A DNA stretch of 49,719 nt from JBGUVL01 sp964370395 (GCA_964370395.1 CAYJIZ010000019.1:1-49719), one strand, 5' to 3'. Positions 1-7,849 are shown, counted from the first letter of the stretch. Made by a program: numbers and translations. Notes: a model not told the origin generated them from the sequence alone.

Positions 1-63
1 TATTGCTTTTCAATAATTTTGTTTTCTAATTCATTTAATTTAACATATTATTTGATAAAAAAA

Positions 64-83
64 GAATGAAATAAATTTCATTC
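64..83. repeat. Perfect inverted repeat upstream of IS91-like transposase
   Basis: Nine-base arms GAATGAAAT and ATTTCATTC are separated by two bases. On the minus strand the hairpin is followed by seven T, so it could act as a minus-strand terminator. It also lies near where the left end of the IS91-like element should be, so it may be part of that end. The sequence cannot decide between these. Confidence 0.4.
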
Positions 84-93
84 GCTAATTTCT

Positions 94-121
94 TTGAAAT
101 TGGTAATTTTTGGTGTATAAT
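94..121 (+). promoter_or_regulatory. Promoter of the IS91-like transposase
   Basis: TTGAAA (94-99), 16-base spacer, TATAAT (116-121). The ATG of the transposase is at 128, so the transcript would have almost no leader. Confidence 0.5.
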
Positions 122-127
122 ACAAAT

Positions 128-1291
128 ATGAGTATAATCGGTAATTTTAATAATGAAATTGAATTGTTTAAATCTTATCCTAAATCATCTCAGTGGCGCT
201 TGAAAGATATTTTCTCTGACCACTGGGATGATTTTCTTTCTTATGCAAATAAAAACAACTTAAATATTAGAGAGGTTGTTTTAAGAGAGGTTAAACGTAT
301 GATTGAATGTAAAAGTCTTAAGAATGGATTTCTTGTATATAAATGTCCTACTTGTGATGAAGAGAAAATTGCTCCAAAAACTTGTAAATCTAGATTTTGT
401 AATTGTTGTGGCATTAAATATGCTAAACAACGTTCCCTTACTATTGAGTCTAAACTACTTAATTGTAAACATAGACATGTTGTGTTTACTATTCCTGATT
501 CACTTTGGTCTTTATTTCTTCAAAAACGTTCTAGACTTAATTTAATGTTTAAAGCAATTTCCACTACTTTAAATTCATGGTATAAAGAAAAATATAAATC
601 TTTAAAACTTACCCCTGGTTATGTTTTAACTCTTCATACCTTTGGCAGAGATGATAAATGGAATGTTCATATCCATTGTTTATTATGTGAATATTGTTTA
701 ACTATTAAAGGCGAAAAGAAAATTGATTATATTCCTTTTGAAATGTTACGCAAAAGATTTCAAACTATATTATTAAACTTGCTTGAAGCAGATATTGGAA
801 AAGAAAATTTTAGAGATTTAAAAAATAAAATATATTCAAAAAGTTCTAATGGTTTTTATGTATATGCTAAAAAAAATGAATTTCCTGATTCTAAAAAAGC
901 TGTTGAATATGTTTTGAGATATTGTGGTAGACCTTGCTTTGCTCAATATCGTATAATAGATATAGACAGCGATAATAATATAATATTTTGGTATAAAAGA
1001 CACGAAGATGATAAAATTGCTGTTGAACGTATCCATATTTTTGAATTTATAAAAAGGTTAATTAGACATATCCCAGATTCCCAATTTAAGACTATTAGAT
1101 ATTATGGATTCTATACTTCCAGAAAAAACGAAATATATGAGTCATGTAAAAAAATAATAGACAAAGTAAAATTATCCTTTTTAAAAACACTAAACACTTG
1201 GAGATTAATGTCTCTTGCATCCTTTGATATTGATCCCTTAAAATGTGAAAAGTGTGGCACTACTATGGTTTATCAATATGGCTCCACGTAG
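128..1291 (+). CDS. IS91-family (HUH, Y1/Y2) transposase
   Basis: Single-strand-DNA transposase of the IS91/ISCR type, which moves by rolling-circle replication. The N-terminal half has a zinc-binding cluster (C73, C76, C86, C91, C93, C94). The HUH metal site reads NVHIHCLL (H181, H183), and the likely nucleophilic tyrosines are in EYVLRYCGRP (Y261, Y265). Length (387 aa) is normal for the family. An in-frame TTG at 110 would overlap the -10 box, so ATG at 128 is the better start. The C-terminus ends with another CxxC. All key residues are present, so it may be active. A short zinc-ribbon gene follows 17 bases downstream. Confidence 0.85.
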   Translation: MSIIGNFNNEIELFKSYPKSSQWRLKDIFSDHWDDFLSYANKNNLNIREVVLREVKRMIECKSLKNGFLVYKCPTCDEEKIAPKTCKSRFCNCCGIKYAKQRSLTIESKLLNCKHRHVVFTIPDSLWSLFLQKRSRLNLMFKAISTTLNSWYKEKYKSLKLTPGYVLTLHTFGRDDKWNVHIHCLLCEYCLTIKGEKKIDYIPFEMLRKRFQTILLNLLEADIGKENFRDLKNKIYSKSSNGFYVYAKKNEFPDSKKAVEYVLRYCGRPCFAQYRIIDIDSDNNIIFWYKRHEDDKIAVERIHIFEFIKRLIRHIPDSQFKTIRYYGFYTSRKNEIYESCKKIIDKVKLSFLKTLNTWRLMSLASFDIDPLKCEKCGTTMVYQYGST

Positions 1292-1308
1292 AAAGAAGGT
1301 AAAGTTAA

Positions 1309-1512
1309 ATGGAAAAAGAAATTGAGTTTATTTGTAAAAAATGCAAAACAAAAGAAAAAATCCCTGCGGATATTGTGAGAATGTTAGATAAAGCTGATCA
1401 AATTGGTGTTGATACTAGCGTTCCTCCTAGATTTAATTGTGCAAAATGTGCAGGAAAAATGGTGCCGATTTATTATAAGGATGTAAACGGAAAAATATTT
1501 GAATATAAATAA
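1309..1512 (+). CDS. Small zinc-ribbon protein paired with the IS91-like transposase
   Basis: 67-residue protein of unknown function with two CxxC pairs (CKKC near residue 9, CAKC near residue 44), which should bind one zinc. It starts 17 bases after the transposase on the same strand and is followed by a terminator, so the two genes are probably co-transcribed as part of the element. A DNA-binding or accessory role in transposition is possible but is inference from position only. Confidence 0.6.
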   Translation: MEKEIEFICKKCKTKEKIPADIVRMLDKADQIGVDTSVPPRFNCAKCAGKMVPIYYKDVNGKIFEYK

Positions 1513-1528
1513 TTACTAACGTTAGCTA

Positions 1529-1560
1529 AAAGAGTATAAGTTTTCTTATGCTCTTTTATA
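1529..1560 (+). terminator. Terminator after the zinc-ribbon gene
   Basis: Arms 1529-1540 and 1545-1556 form a 12-bp stem with one G-U pair and a TTTT loop. A T-rich stretch follows on the plus strand and A-rich sequence precedes it, so it may work in both directions. It may also be the hairpin at the right (ori) end of the IS91-like element. Confidence 0.6.
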
Positions 1561-1594
1561 GTGGAGTGACTTTAAAACAACATCAAGCACTTTC

Positions 1595-1819
1595 CTATAA
1601 AATAAAAAAAGAGCAAACATCCTAGAAAGGACGAATTGCTCGTGGTACCACCTTAGTTTATAATATTAAAAATATTACCTTATGTCTTTAACGGAACGAC
1701 CCGATTTAAAATCATCACTTGTAATTCATTATTTTCATTTTGTTTATTTCCACCAACCATAAACTCTCTATTAAAAATATAAAATAACTACTTCGAATGA
1801 ATCGCTTTTTAATTAACTG
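1595..1819 (-). promoter_or_regulatory. T-box leader (tRNA-sensing riboswitch) without a downstream gene
   Basis: On the minus strand all T-box parts are in order. Stem I carries AGTA (1789-1792), an AGAGAG segment and a GGTTGGTGG distal loop (1750-1758). A GAA (1725-1727) precedes the specifier. The T-box sequence AAGGTGGTACCACG is at 1641-1654, and the terminator stem GAGCAA/TTGCTC (1611-1616, 1636-1641) ends in seven T. Placing the codon directly after GAA gives TTA (Leu); a one-base shift gives TAC (Tyr). The bulge TGGT expects a tRNA discriminator A, which fits both. An RBS-like AGGAAAG follows the terminator, but only the IS91-like element lies beyond, so the leader has lost its gene. 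Confidence 0.85.
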
Positions 1820-1825
1820 AATATA

Positions 1826-1854
1826 ATTATATACTATTATATGAAAAATTGCAA
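1826..1854 (-). promoter_or_regulatory. Promoter of the T-box leader
   Basis: On the minus strand: TTGCAA (1849-1854), exactly 17 bases, TATAAT (1826-1831). Transcription would begin near 1819, just before stem I of the T-box. Confidence 0.7.
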
Positions 1855-1896
1855 ATTTGTATATAATATTTTTAAATTCATGGTATACTATATTTA

Positions 1897-1998
1897 GTGA
1901 TTGAGTTATATCAATCGTCTTAAACAAGAGTTGTAGATACCTACGTCACTTGCTCCATTAAATAAATGACTCATAAACATTAGTTTATGAGTTTTTTT
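1897..1998 (+). ncRNA. Candidate small RNA, about 100 nt
   Basis: An extended -10 box (TGG plus TATACT, 1881-1889) precedes a region with no open reading frame that ends in a perfect 10-bp terminator: ACTCATAAAC (1969-1978), loop ATTA, GTTTATGAGT (1983-1992), then a run of T. Between them are short helices (ATTGA/TCAAT, CAAG/CTTG enclosing GTAG/CTAC). No known riboswitch or RNA family was recognised. Confidence 0.4.
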
Positions 1999-2023
1999 AT
2001 GTTTTGTCTAGATAAAATAAAGA

Positions 2024-2172
2024 GTACCAATCCTTAGTTGTCTTTTACCGATAAGGTTAGATTAAATTCTTATGGGGCATTGCTTACAACAACTTCCATC
2101 ATCGTCCCATACTGTAATAAGATCAAATAGTTTTTCATATACTAGTGTTTTGTCTTTTTATCTGAAACCTAT
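2024..2172 (-). pseudogene. Degenerate duplicate of the 3' part of the gene at 2895-3170
   Basis: About 150 bases match 2885-3034 closely by eye, including the tract TTGTCTTTTAC-GATAAGGTT and the shared GGGGCATTGCTTACAACAAC. The copy has no start region, contains substitutions, and a TAATAAGATCA block sits in a different place than in the intact gene. It is a non-functional remnant of a duplication. Confidence 0.75.
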
Positions 2173-2365
2173 TCCATGACATGCACAAAAATAGTGTTTG
2201 CCAAAGACTTCATCTTATTATTATTTATTAGTCTACAAATATTGAAGTTTGAGAATAATACAAAAAACTTTGTAAACGATTATATTAGATGATAACATAA
2301 ATATATAGGATAGGAATGTAGGAGTTAAACCTTATTTAAAACATGTTAAGAAAGGAGATATACGT

Positions 2366-2419
2366 ATGAATAAAAAGTTGTTGTTACTTTCAAGTTATGT
2401 ATTATTAAATTATGATTAA
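2366..2419 (+). CDS. Short ORF of 17 codons overlapping the next gene
   Basis: ATG at 2366 has a strong ribosome binding site (AAGGAGATATACGT) and encodes a short hydrophobic peptide beginning MNKKLLLLSSYVLL before TAA at 2417-2419. Its end overlaps the ATG of the membrane protein at 2412 in another frame. It may be a leader peptide coupling translation to the next gene, or the true N-terminus separated from it by a frameshift. Confidence 0.45.
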   Translation: MNKKLLLLSSYVLLNYD

Positions 2420-2777
2420 TTTATTTATGCTTTTATCTAAATCAGCAGAATCAAATTATCCGATGACAGAAATGTATTTGCAAGGTGGTTCCCTCAAAAT
2501 TTTTGTTAGCATTTCATTGTTTCTGCTTATTATTATAAGTATTATTGCTGATTTTCTTGGAAAAAAATCGCAAAAGACCAAGAGCTATAAAAATTTTAAA
2601 ATAGCCCAAATTTCAACATTTATAATTTTCATATTAAGTGTGATTACATCTTTATGGTTGAATGACTATAGAATACATCTGATTTCTATGACAGTAATGA
2701 TTTTAATTATCTTTATAAGTTTTGTATTTATTATTATTGATTATATTAAGCAGAAAAACAAAGCAAAAAGTTTATAA
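2412..2777 (+). CDS. Small membrane protein, three transmembrane segments
   Basis: Unrecognised 121-residue protein with hydrophobic segments at about residues 28-47, 66-84 and 90-112 and a lysine-rich C-terminus. It lacks its own ribosome binding site; the only good one belongs to the short ORF starting at 2366, whose stop overlaps this start. Either translation is coupled or the two are one frameshifted gene that begins with the signal-like MNKKLLLL. It is the only plus-strand gene nearby besides the transposon. Confidence 0.5.
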   Translation: MINLFMLLSKSAESNYPMTEMYLQGGSLKIFVSISLFLLIIISIIADFLGKKSQKTKSYKNFKIAQISTFIIFILSVITSLWLNDYRIHLISMTVMILIIFISFVFIIIDYIKQKNKAKSL

Positions 2778-2856
2778 TGTGTTATATTACTTAATGTTTG
2801 ATAATCAAATATTAAACCCGCATTCCTGTATAATTTATGAATTATTTTCATATAAA

Positions 2857-2884
2857 AAGTGTAGTTTATCCTACACTTCTTTTT
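2857..2884 (-). terminator. Terminator after the 91-residue protein gene
   Basis: AAGTGTAG (2857-2864) and CTACACTT (2871-2878) form an 8-bp stem with a 6-base loop, followed on the minus strand by TTTTTAT. Confidence 0.7.
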
Positions 2885-2894
2885 GTATCAATCC

Positions 2895-3170
2895 CTAGTT
2901 GTCTTTTACAGATAAGGTTAGATTAAATTCATATGGGGCATTGCTTACAACAACTCCCATCATCGTCCCATACTGTGATAGCTTTTCATATACTAGTGTA
3001 ATAAGATCATTTGTCTTTTCACCTGGAACCTTACACTTAACAGAAACATGAATTTGATTTCCTATCACTTTCGTAGTAATGTCCATATCAAGTACTGGCA
3101 GTTTCGAAAGTTTCGCACAAGTTCTAATCTCTTCCACAACCTTTGCTACAAGTTTATCCATTTCATTCAT
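2895..3170 (-). CDS. Conserved-looking protein of unknown function (91 aa)
   Basis: Not recognised. It is soluble, with no signal or membrane segment. The helix-rich N-terminal half (MDKLVAKVVEEIRTCAKL) and the strand-rich remainder suggest a small alpha/beta fold. An upstream GTG (3179) sits directly on the AGGAGG ribosome binding site, so ATG at 3170 is the better start. A degenerate copy of its 3' part lies at 2024-2172. A terminator follows. Confidence 0.6.
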   Translation of the reverse strand: MNEMDKLVAKVVEEIRTCAKLSKLPVLDMDITTKVIGNQIHVSVKCKVPGEKTNDLITLVYEKLSQYGTMMGVVVSNAPYEFNLTLSVKDN

Positions 3171-3250
3171 TGTAACCACCCTCCTATCTCATATTTTAGC
3201 ATAATTGCTTTGGTTTTACATTACCCACTTTTTAACAATATCCTAATTAA

Positions 3251-3279
3251 AAAAGAAAAAGAAACTATCATAGTTTCTT
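3251..3279 (-). terminator. Terminator of the DarA-like gene
   Basis: AGAAACTA (3260-3267), loop of three bases, TAGTTTCT (3271-3278), followed on the minus strand by a T-rich run. The stem overlaps the stop codon. Confidence 0.7.
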
Positions 3280-3556
3280 ATTTTTGTTGCAAACGTTCCA
3301 ATCTAGCACTCATCACATACAAGTTAGCCTTTAATACTTCGCCACCTTTGATTTGTGAACTCGTTGTCGTTTTATCTATTATTGCTTTTAAAGCATCAAT
3401 TTGGTCCGCTTCCACACCAACCAACAATATTGATTTTCCAAATTGGAAAAACTCCCCTGTCGATGCCATTAAAGTTGGCGTATAGCCTGCCTCTACAAGT
3501 TCTTTGCTCACTTTGTCTTTGTCTTCATCCCCAATCATCACTAATACAAGTTTCAT
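3278..3556 (-). CDS. DarA/YaaQ-like PII protein (putative c-di-AMP receptor)
   Basis: 92-residue PII-like protein. The start MKLVLVMIGDEDKDKV, the TLMASTGEFFQFG loop and SILLVGVEADQIDALKAII match the DarA (YaaQ) family, trimeric cytosolic proteins that bind cyclic di-AMP. It is somewhat shorter than B. subtilis DarA (109 aa). Start chosen at ATG 3556, well spaced from GAGGTGG; the in-frame GTG at 3565 lies within that site. DarA is usually near tmk/holB; that context is absent here. Ligand binding is inferred from family only. Confidence 0.75.
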   Translation of the reverse strand: MKLVLVMIGDEDKDKVSKELVEAGYTPTLMASTGEFFQFGKSILLVGVEADQIDALKAIIDKTTTSSQIKGGEVLKANLYVMSARLERLQQK

Positions 3557-3630
3557 TGTTTCCACCTCGCTATAATAGTACCATTTTTAAGGCTTAAAAG
3601 ATAGTTAGGCTATTAAAAAAAGCAAAAAGT

Positions 3631-3662
3631 ATAAAATAAAAAGCAAAGCGATATCGCTTTAC
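3631..3662 (-). terminator. Terminator of the nitroreductase operon
   Basis: AAAGCG (3645-3650), ATAT, CGCTTT (3655-3660), followed on the minus strand by GCTTTTTATTTTAT. It overlaps the stop codon of the nitroreductase. Confidence 0.65.
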
Positions 3663-4144
3663 TTTATATAATGAATTCGTGAGTGATCAATGATTCTTTC
3701 TTCCCCGTCTTTGTCTTTGATACCAAGTGCTAAACAACCTGGGAAAACTTGTTTTTGAAACCCTAGTTTTTCTAAGAGAGGATGACCATAATGATCCTTC
3801 ATTTGATTAATCCAACACGCTCCTAATCCCAATGCATTTGCTGCGATATACATATTTTCAAGTGCAGCACTTCCATCACTCATCGCATAGCGATAATCTT
3901 TATCACAGTGAACGACAATTAGTGTAGGAGCACCATAAATAAAATCGCGCTTCACCATCTGTTTTAGTTCATTTAATATATCTGCATCTTGAATGACACT
4001 AAAATGAATGCCCTGTTCATCCATTCCACTCGGTGCCAACAAACCACATTGTAAAATTTCTTGCAATGCCTCTTCACTAATCTGTTCCTTCTTGAAACTT
4101 CTAGTACTCCTTCGATTTTTGATTCCTTCAATCACTAAGTTCAT
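3659..4144 (-). CDS. Nitroreductase-family FMN oxidoreductase
   Basis: 161-residue protein of the nitroreductase fold, which binds FMN and reduces substrates with NAD(P)H. The N-terminal IKNRRSTRSF motif contacts the FMN phosphate, LLAPSGMDEQ continues the FMN site, and AANALGLGACWINQ is the conserved helix near the C-terminal half. It is short for the family (usually 170-220). It starts 3 bases after the flavin reductase gene, so both are in one operon and may share flavin. The substrate is unknown. Confidence 0.85.
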   Translation of the reverse strand: MNLVIEGIKNRRSTRSFKKEQISEEALQEILQCGLLAPSGMDEQGIHFSVIQDADILNELKQMVKRDFIYGAPTLIVVHCDKDYRYAMSDGSAALENMYIAANALGLGACWINQMKDHYGHPLLEKLGFQKQVFPGCLALGIKDKDGEERIIDHSRIHYIK

Positions 4145-4147
4145 AAT

Positions 4148-4645
4148 TTATCCCTCCAAAACCTTTGTAATTTCTCCAATGTATACAATGTGGAAATCCT
4201 CTTGTGGGTAGTGCGTTTGATGTATCGATTCATATAAGAAATCCTCTTTCTTCATGTTTGCTCGATACAGTTTCTTGCACTCTATGACTAATTTCGCTTC
4301 TTCAAAATAAGTGGCATCGTGATCTTTCACTAAGGTTAAACCACTTTCTAACTCCTTGTTGCAATCTCTTCCTGATTTGCTTCCATATAACTGCAATGCA
4401 CTCTTATACTCGTTGGAAAAGAAAGAGAGTGTAAACGTATCACTGGCATCGATAAACGTTCTTGTATAGCGCTGAGGTCGTACATAGATTGTAACAACAT
4501 GCTTATTCCAAAGAACACCAACGCCACCCCAACTAGCAGTCATCGCATTGAATCCTTGTTCGCTTTGTGCTCCAATTAAACACCATTCATCACCAATTAG
4601 CGTAAAAGGATTCATCATTAATTGCTTCGTATTAATTTCCTTCAT
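4148..4645 (-). CDS. Flavin reductase-like domain protein
   Basis: About 165 residues of the flavin reductase/flavoredoxin split-barrel family. Typical features are the opening MNPFTLIG, GFNAMTASWGGVGVLWNK (flavin phosphate contacts) and VRPQRYTRTFIDASDTFTLSF. An ATG 21 bases upstream lies before the ribosome binding site AAAAGGAGGTATGGT, so MKEINTKQ is the true N-terminus. It is followed at once by the nitroreductase gene. A role in reducing FMN with NAD(P)H is inferred from family. Confidence 0.85.
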   Translation of the reverse strand: MKEINTKQLMMNPFTLIGDEWCLIGAQSEQGFNAMTASWGGVGVLWNKHVVTIYVRPQRYTRTFIDASDTFTLSFFSNEYKSALQLYGSKSGRDCNKELESGLTLVKDHDATYFEEAKLVIECKKLYRANMKKEDFLYESIHQTHYPQEDFHIVYIGEITKVLEG

Positions 4646-4681
4646 ACCATACCTCCTTTTATTCATTATAGCATTTTATTC

Positions 4682-4713
4682 AAAAAAAAGGTTTTCCGAT
4701 TATCGGAAAACCT
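4682..4713 (-). terminator. Terminator of the nrdD-nrdG-dUTPase operon
   Basis: Perfect 11-bp stem AGGTTTTCCGA (4689-4699) and TCGGAAAACCT (4703-4713) with a 3-base loop; seven or more T follow on the minus strand. Confidence 0.9.
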
Positions 4714-5227
4714 ATACGCTTGTTGTACTTCCAAAACCACCATTACGAGTCGCAACCGCATCATCATCCATCGTAACTCCGTATTCCACAAAAATTCCTT
4801 GCATGAATCCTTCGTTAGCAGATAACGAAATGACTTTGTCTTCGTTTGAATCATTGGTGATCTTCGCAAAGATATGCCCTTCATTATCCGAATAGAAATA
4901 ATCACTGTCGATGATTCCTACCGTGTTGTTTAACTGTAAGCGAAACTTAAATCCTAAACCACTACGTGGGTATAATTTCAACACCCATTCTTCCTTCATT
5001 TCCACTCTGATTCCCGTTGGAATTTTTTGGGTTTGATTTGGTTTTAAAGTAATTGCTACTGGTGTGAAGAAATCATATCCAGCACTTCCTTTTGTCGCGC
5101 GTTTTGGCAAAACGATTTGATCATAAATCGCTTGGCACGTATTTTCATCAACGGCATCAAAACAATCATTATATCCCTCATAAAACTGTGCAAAACTAAC
5201 TTTATGAAACTGTGCAACTCTTTTCAT
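4712..5227 (-). CDS. dut: dUTPase-family deoxyuridine triphosphate nucleotidohydrolase
   Basis: 171-residue trimeric-type dUTPase, which hydrolyses dUTP to dUMP and pyrophosphate. The motifs appear in order: KGSAGYDFF (motif 1), PRSGLGFK (2), NNTVGIIDSDY (3), a motif-4-like NEGFMQGIF, and the C-terminal RNGGFGSTTSV (5). The N-terminal 50 residues before motif 1 are longer than in minimal dUTPases. The start at 5227 follows GAGGAGAGAAC. It is the last gene of the anaerobic nucleotide reductase operon, linking dNTP production to dUTP removal. Confidence 0.88.
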   Translation of the reverse strand: MKRVAQFHKVSFAQFYEGYNDCFDAVDENTCQAIYDQIVLPKRATKGSAGYDFFTPVAITLKPNQTQKIPTGIRVEMKEEWVLKLYPRSGLGFKFRLQLNNTVGIIDSDYFYSDNEGHIFAKITNDSNEDKVISLSANEGFMQGIFVEYGVTMDDDAVATRNGGFGSTTSV

Positions 5228-5237
5228 GTTCTCTCCT

Positions 5238-5726
5238 CTATTCATACAAAACAACCATATCGTTTTCTAAACTTTGTTTTACATCGATAATACGTTGGTT
5301 GCTGCTTCCTACCCAATGTAGTTTGTCATCTTTTAACTCTTCTACAAATTGTCCATCCAATAAAACATCGACATACTGTAAGAAAGAAAACACATCAATA
5401 CTTTCCCAGTCATAACCTGTATACATCCATATTGTTTTATCTGGGTATGTTTCTTTGATTTCTTTCACCAGGTTTGCGATATCGTTTCGATTACTTGGAT
5501 GCATGGGATCTCCCCCACTTAATGTAACCCCTGAAATGTAATCTTTTTCAAGTAGAGCAAACAATTCAGCTTTTGCTGAACTATCAAATACAAGACCACC
5601 TTGTGTATCCCATGTGATAGGATTATGGCATCCTTTGCAACCATGCTCGCATCCTGCAACCCATAAAACAGCGCGTAATCCTTCGCCATTTAACATGTCA
5701 TCTTTACTAATATTATGATACCGCAT
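5238..5726 (-). CDS. nrdG: Anaerobic ribonucleotide reductase activating protein NrdG
   Basis: 162-residue radical-SAM enzyme that makes the glycyl radical on NrdD. The iron-sulfur cysteines are C26, C30 and C33 (CEHGCKGC), followed by TLSGGDPMHPSNR, typical of the SAM site. The start overlaps the nrdD stop by one base (TAATG), so translation is coupled. Length is normal for the family. Confidence 0.95.
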   Translation of the reverse strand: MRYHNISKDDMLNGEGLRAVLWVAGCEHGCKGCHNPITWDTQGGLVFDSSAKAELFALLEKDYISGVTLSGGDPMHPSNRNDIANLVKEIKETYPDKTIWMYTGYDWESIDVFSFLQYVDVLLDGQFVEELKDDKLHWVGSSNQRIIDVKQSLENDMVVLYE

Positions 5727-7849
5727 TACATACTCTTCCTTTCCTCTATCTCTGCCATTTTCGCATCGTTTAAACGCGTGTCACCTTTGACTCTTGAATA
5801 GGAAAGGTAACCATTCATACGATCAATTTTGGTTAAATTTTTACTTCCACATTTTGGACATACATCCATATCTAACTCTTCATGGCCACAATCATCACAA
5901 TAGCTTAATGATAAATTGACTCCTTCGTAAAAGCCCATCTTCATCGCACGACGTAATAATGTTTTAAATGCTTCTTTGTTATAGTTAATCGGGTATTTCA
6001 CATATTGAATTTTACCACCGTTACTCAATTCCCAGAAACGTTTTTCTAAGTCTTGTTTTTCAATTGGTGTAATGTCTTCACTTACATGACAATGGAATCC
6101 ATTGCTTACGTATTCACGATCACTCACATTTTCAATCACACCATATTTTTTTCTAAACTGTTGAATTTGCAATCCACATAGATTCTCAGCCGGTGTTGCA
6201 TAAATAGCATACAAACGCTTGTCTTCCAAACGAAATTGTTTCACTTTATCATTAATGTACTCAAGTACCTTTAAAGCAAACGCACCATCTTCAACAAGTG
6301 ATTTCTTATTGTAAAGTTGCTGTAGCTCATTAAATGCTGTAATTCCAAACGAAGCAGTAGCACTGTCTAAAAGCGGTTTAATTTTGTCATTTAATGATAA
6401 ACTACCACCTAAGAAACCACCTTCACAATATCCTAATGGGTTAACACTGGCTTTCATCTCTCCTAAGTAATCGTATGTGCGTAAGTGCAAGTTACGAATC
6501 AATTCTAAATAGTAATCCAATACTTCATAGAAGTCTTTTGATTCATGGTTTGCTTTTGCTAATATCATCGGTAAATGCAAACTGATTGCTCCGATATTAA
6601 AACGTCCGACAAACACTGGTTTGTCCATTGCATTCGCTGGATCCATTCCACCTTCTTTGTACCATGCAGATAAGAAGGCACGACATCCCATTGGCGAAAT
6701 AATTTCACCATATTTTTTATACATATCTGCCACGTATCCTTCACCAGTTAAACTCAACCAATCTGGATACATCGTTTTTGAAGAACAATCCACACCTTCG
6801 TTAAAGACATCTTCCAAAGGCTTGCCTGGACCATGTAAGTTTTCATCATAACAGAAAACAATTTTAGGGAATAACACTGGTTTTTTATGTTCTTTTTTCC
6901 CTTGCCCGTTTTTGCGCACTTGCAACATCATAATGTTTGCCATCTTCGCAAAACGATCAACACCTGTTCCCATCGTAACAGTAATAAAAGGATAATCCCC
7001 ACGGCTGCTTGATACAGAATTAAATTTGTATTCCCAACCTTGGAATCCTTGTCTGAAGTCTTTTTCCACGTCATTTAACGCTTCTTTTTCTGCTATCTCT
7101 TCTGCTAACCCTAAACTTAAATATTTGTCTTTGTAGATAACAAACGATTTTTGTGCATACGGTTGTAAGATTAAGTCTGCATTAGGAACAGTGAAACCAC
7201 CATATTGTTGAGATGCTGCACTTAAAACGATATCACCAATTACATCAAATGCTACATCTAATGTTTTTGGTTCGTTATACCACAAGTTTCCCATTTCAAA
7301 TCCACCACGTAAGACATTTTGCACATCAAACAAACAACAGTTCATCGTATCTCTACGAGCACTCATGTCATGGATATAAATGTACCCATCGCGAATGGCT
7401 TGTAACTCGTCTGTCGTTAAAAAGAACTTCTTGTATAGCTCCTTGTTTAATTCATTAAAGATCAAACTACGCTTTGTAGAAACCAATGCACTATCCGTAT
7501 TTGAGTTTTCTTTATCTCCAATATACATAATGCTTTGTGACTTTTTATACACGTCATCTAACATTTGCACAAAGTCAGATTTGTAGTTTCGATAATCACG
7601 ATAACTCTTTGCTACTTTCGGGTTTGTTCTCTCTAGGGCTGCTTCCACAATATTGTGCATCTGCGCAATACTGATTTCTTTTACCTCTAGTTCATCAACC
7701 TTTTTTTCTACGTCTTTACAGATTTTCTCAATTTCTTCATTTTTAAATGAATATAATGTTCGAAACGCTGATTTATTAATGGCAACGACTACTTTTTCAA
7801 TATTGAAATTCTCAAGTGTACCATCTTTTTTAATTATTTTTGCGTCCAT
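5726..7849 (-). CDS. nrdD: Anaerobic ribonucleoside-triphosphate reductase NrdD
   Basis: 707-residue class III reductase that converts ribonucleoside triphosphates to deoxy forms without oxygen. An N-terminal ATP-cone domain (MDAKIIKKDGTLENFN) gives allosteric control. The C-terminus has the four-cysteine zinc site (CDDC, CPKC) and the glycyl-radical motif RMNGYLS with G680. Full length with all motifs. It is the first gene of nrdD-nrdG-dUTPase, with a strong AGGAGG site. No clear NrdR boxes were seen upstream. Confidence 0.96.
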   Translation of the reverse strand: MDAKIIKKDGTLENFNIEKVVVAINKSAFRTLYSFKNEEIEKICKDVEKKVDELEVKEISIAQMHNIVEAALERTNPKVAKSYRDYRNYKSDFVQMLDDVYKKSQSIMYIGDKENSNTDSALVSTKRSLIFNELNKELYKKFFLTTDELQAIRDGYIYIHDMSARRDTMNCCLFDVQNVLRGGFEMGNLWYNEPKTLDVAFDVIGDIVLSAASQQYGGFTVPNADLILQPYAQKSFVIYKDKYLSLGLAEEIAEKEALNDVEKDFRQGFQGWEYKFNSVSSSRGDYPFITVTMGTGVDRFAKMANIMMLQVRKNGQGKKEHKKPVLFPKIVFCYDENLHGPGKPLEDVFNEGVDCSSKTMYPDWLSLTGEGYVADMYKKYGEIISPMGCRAFLSAWYKEGGMDPANAMDKPVFVGRFNIGAISLHLPMILAKANHESKDFYEVLDYYLELIRNLHLRTYDYLGEMKASVNPLGYCEGGFLGGSLSLNDKIKPLLDSATASFGITAFNELQQLYNKKSLVEDGAFALKVLEYINDKVKQFRLEDKRLYAIYATPAENLCGLQIQQFRKKYGVIENVSDREYVSNGFHCHVSEDITPIEKQDLEKRFWELSNGGKIQYVKYPINYNKEAFKTLLRRAMKMGFYEGVNLSLSYCDDCGHEELDMDVCPKCGSKNLTKIDRMNGYLSYSRVKGDTRLNDAKMAEIEERKSM

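Noticed and set aside
836..1036. 66-codon ORF antisense to the transposase
   Set aside because: Shadow of the transposase gene, no start signals.
1715..1927. 70-codon minus-strand ORF
   Set aside because: It covers the T-box leader and its promoter; composition is low-complexity and it has no ribosome binding site.
4666..4905. 79-codon minus-strand ORF
   Set aside because: Lies within the dUTPase gene in another frame and runs through the terminator.
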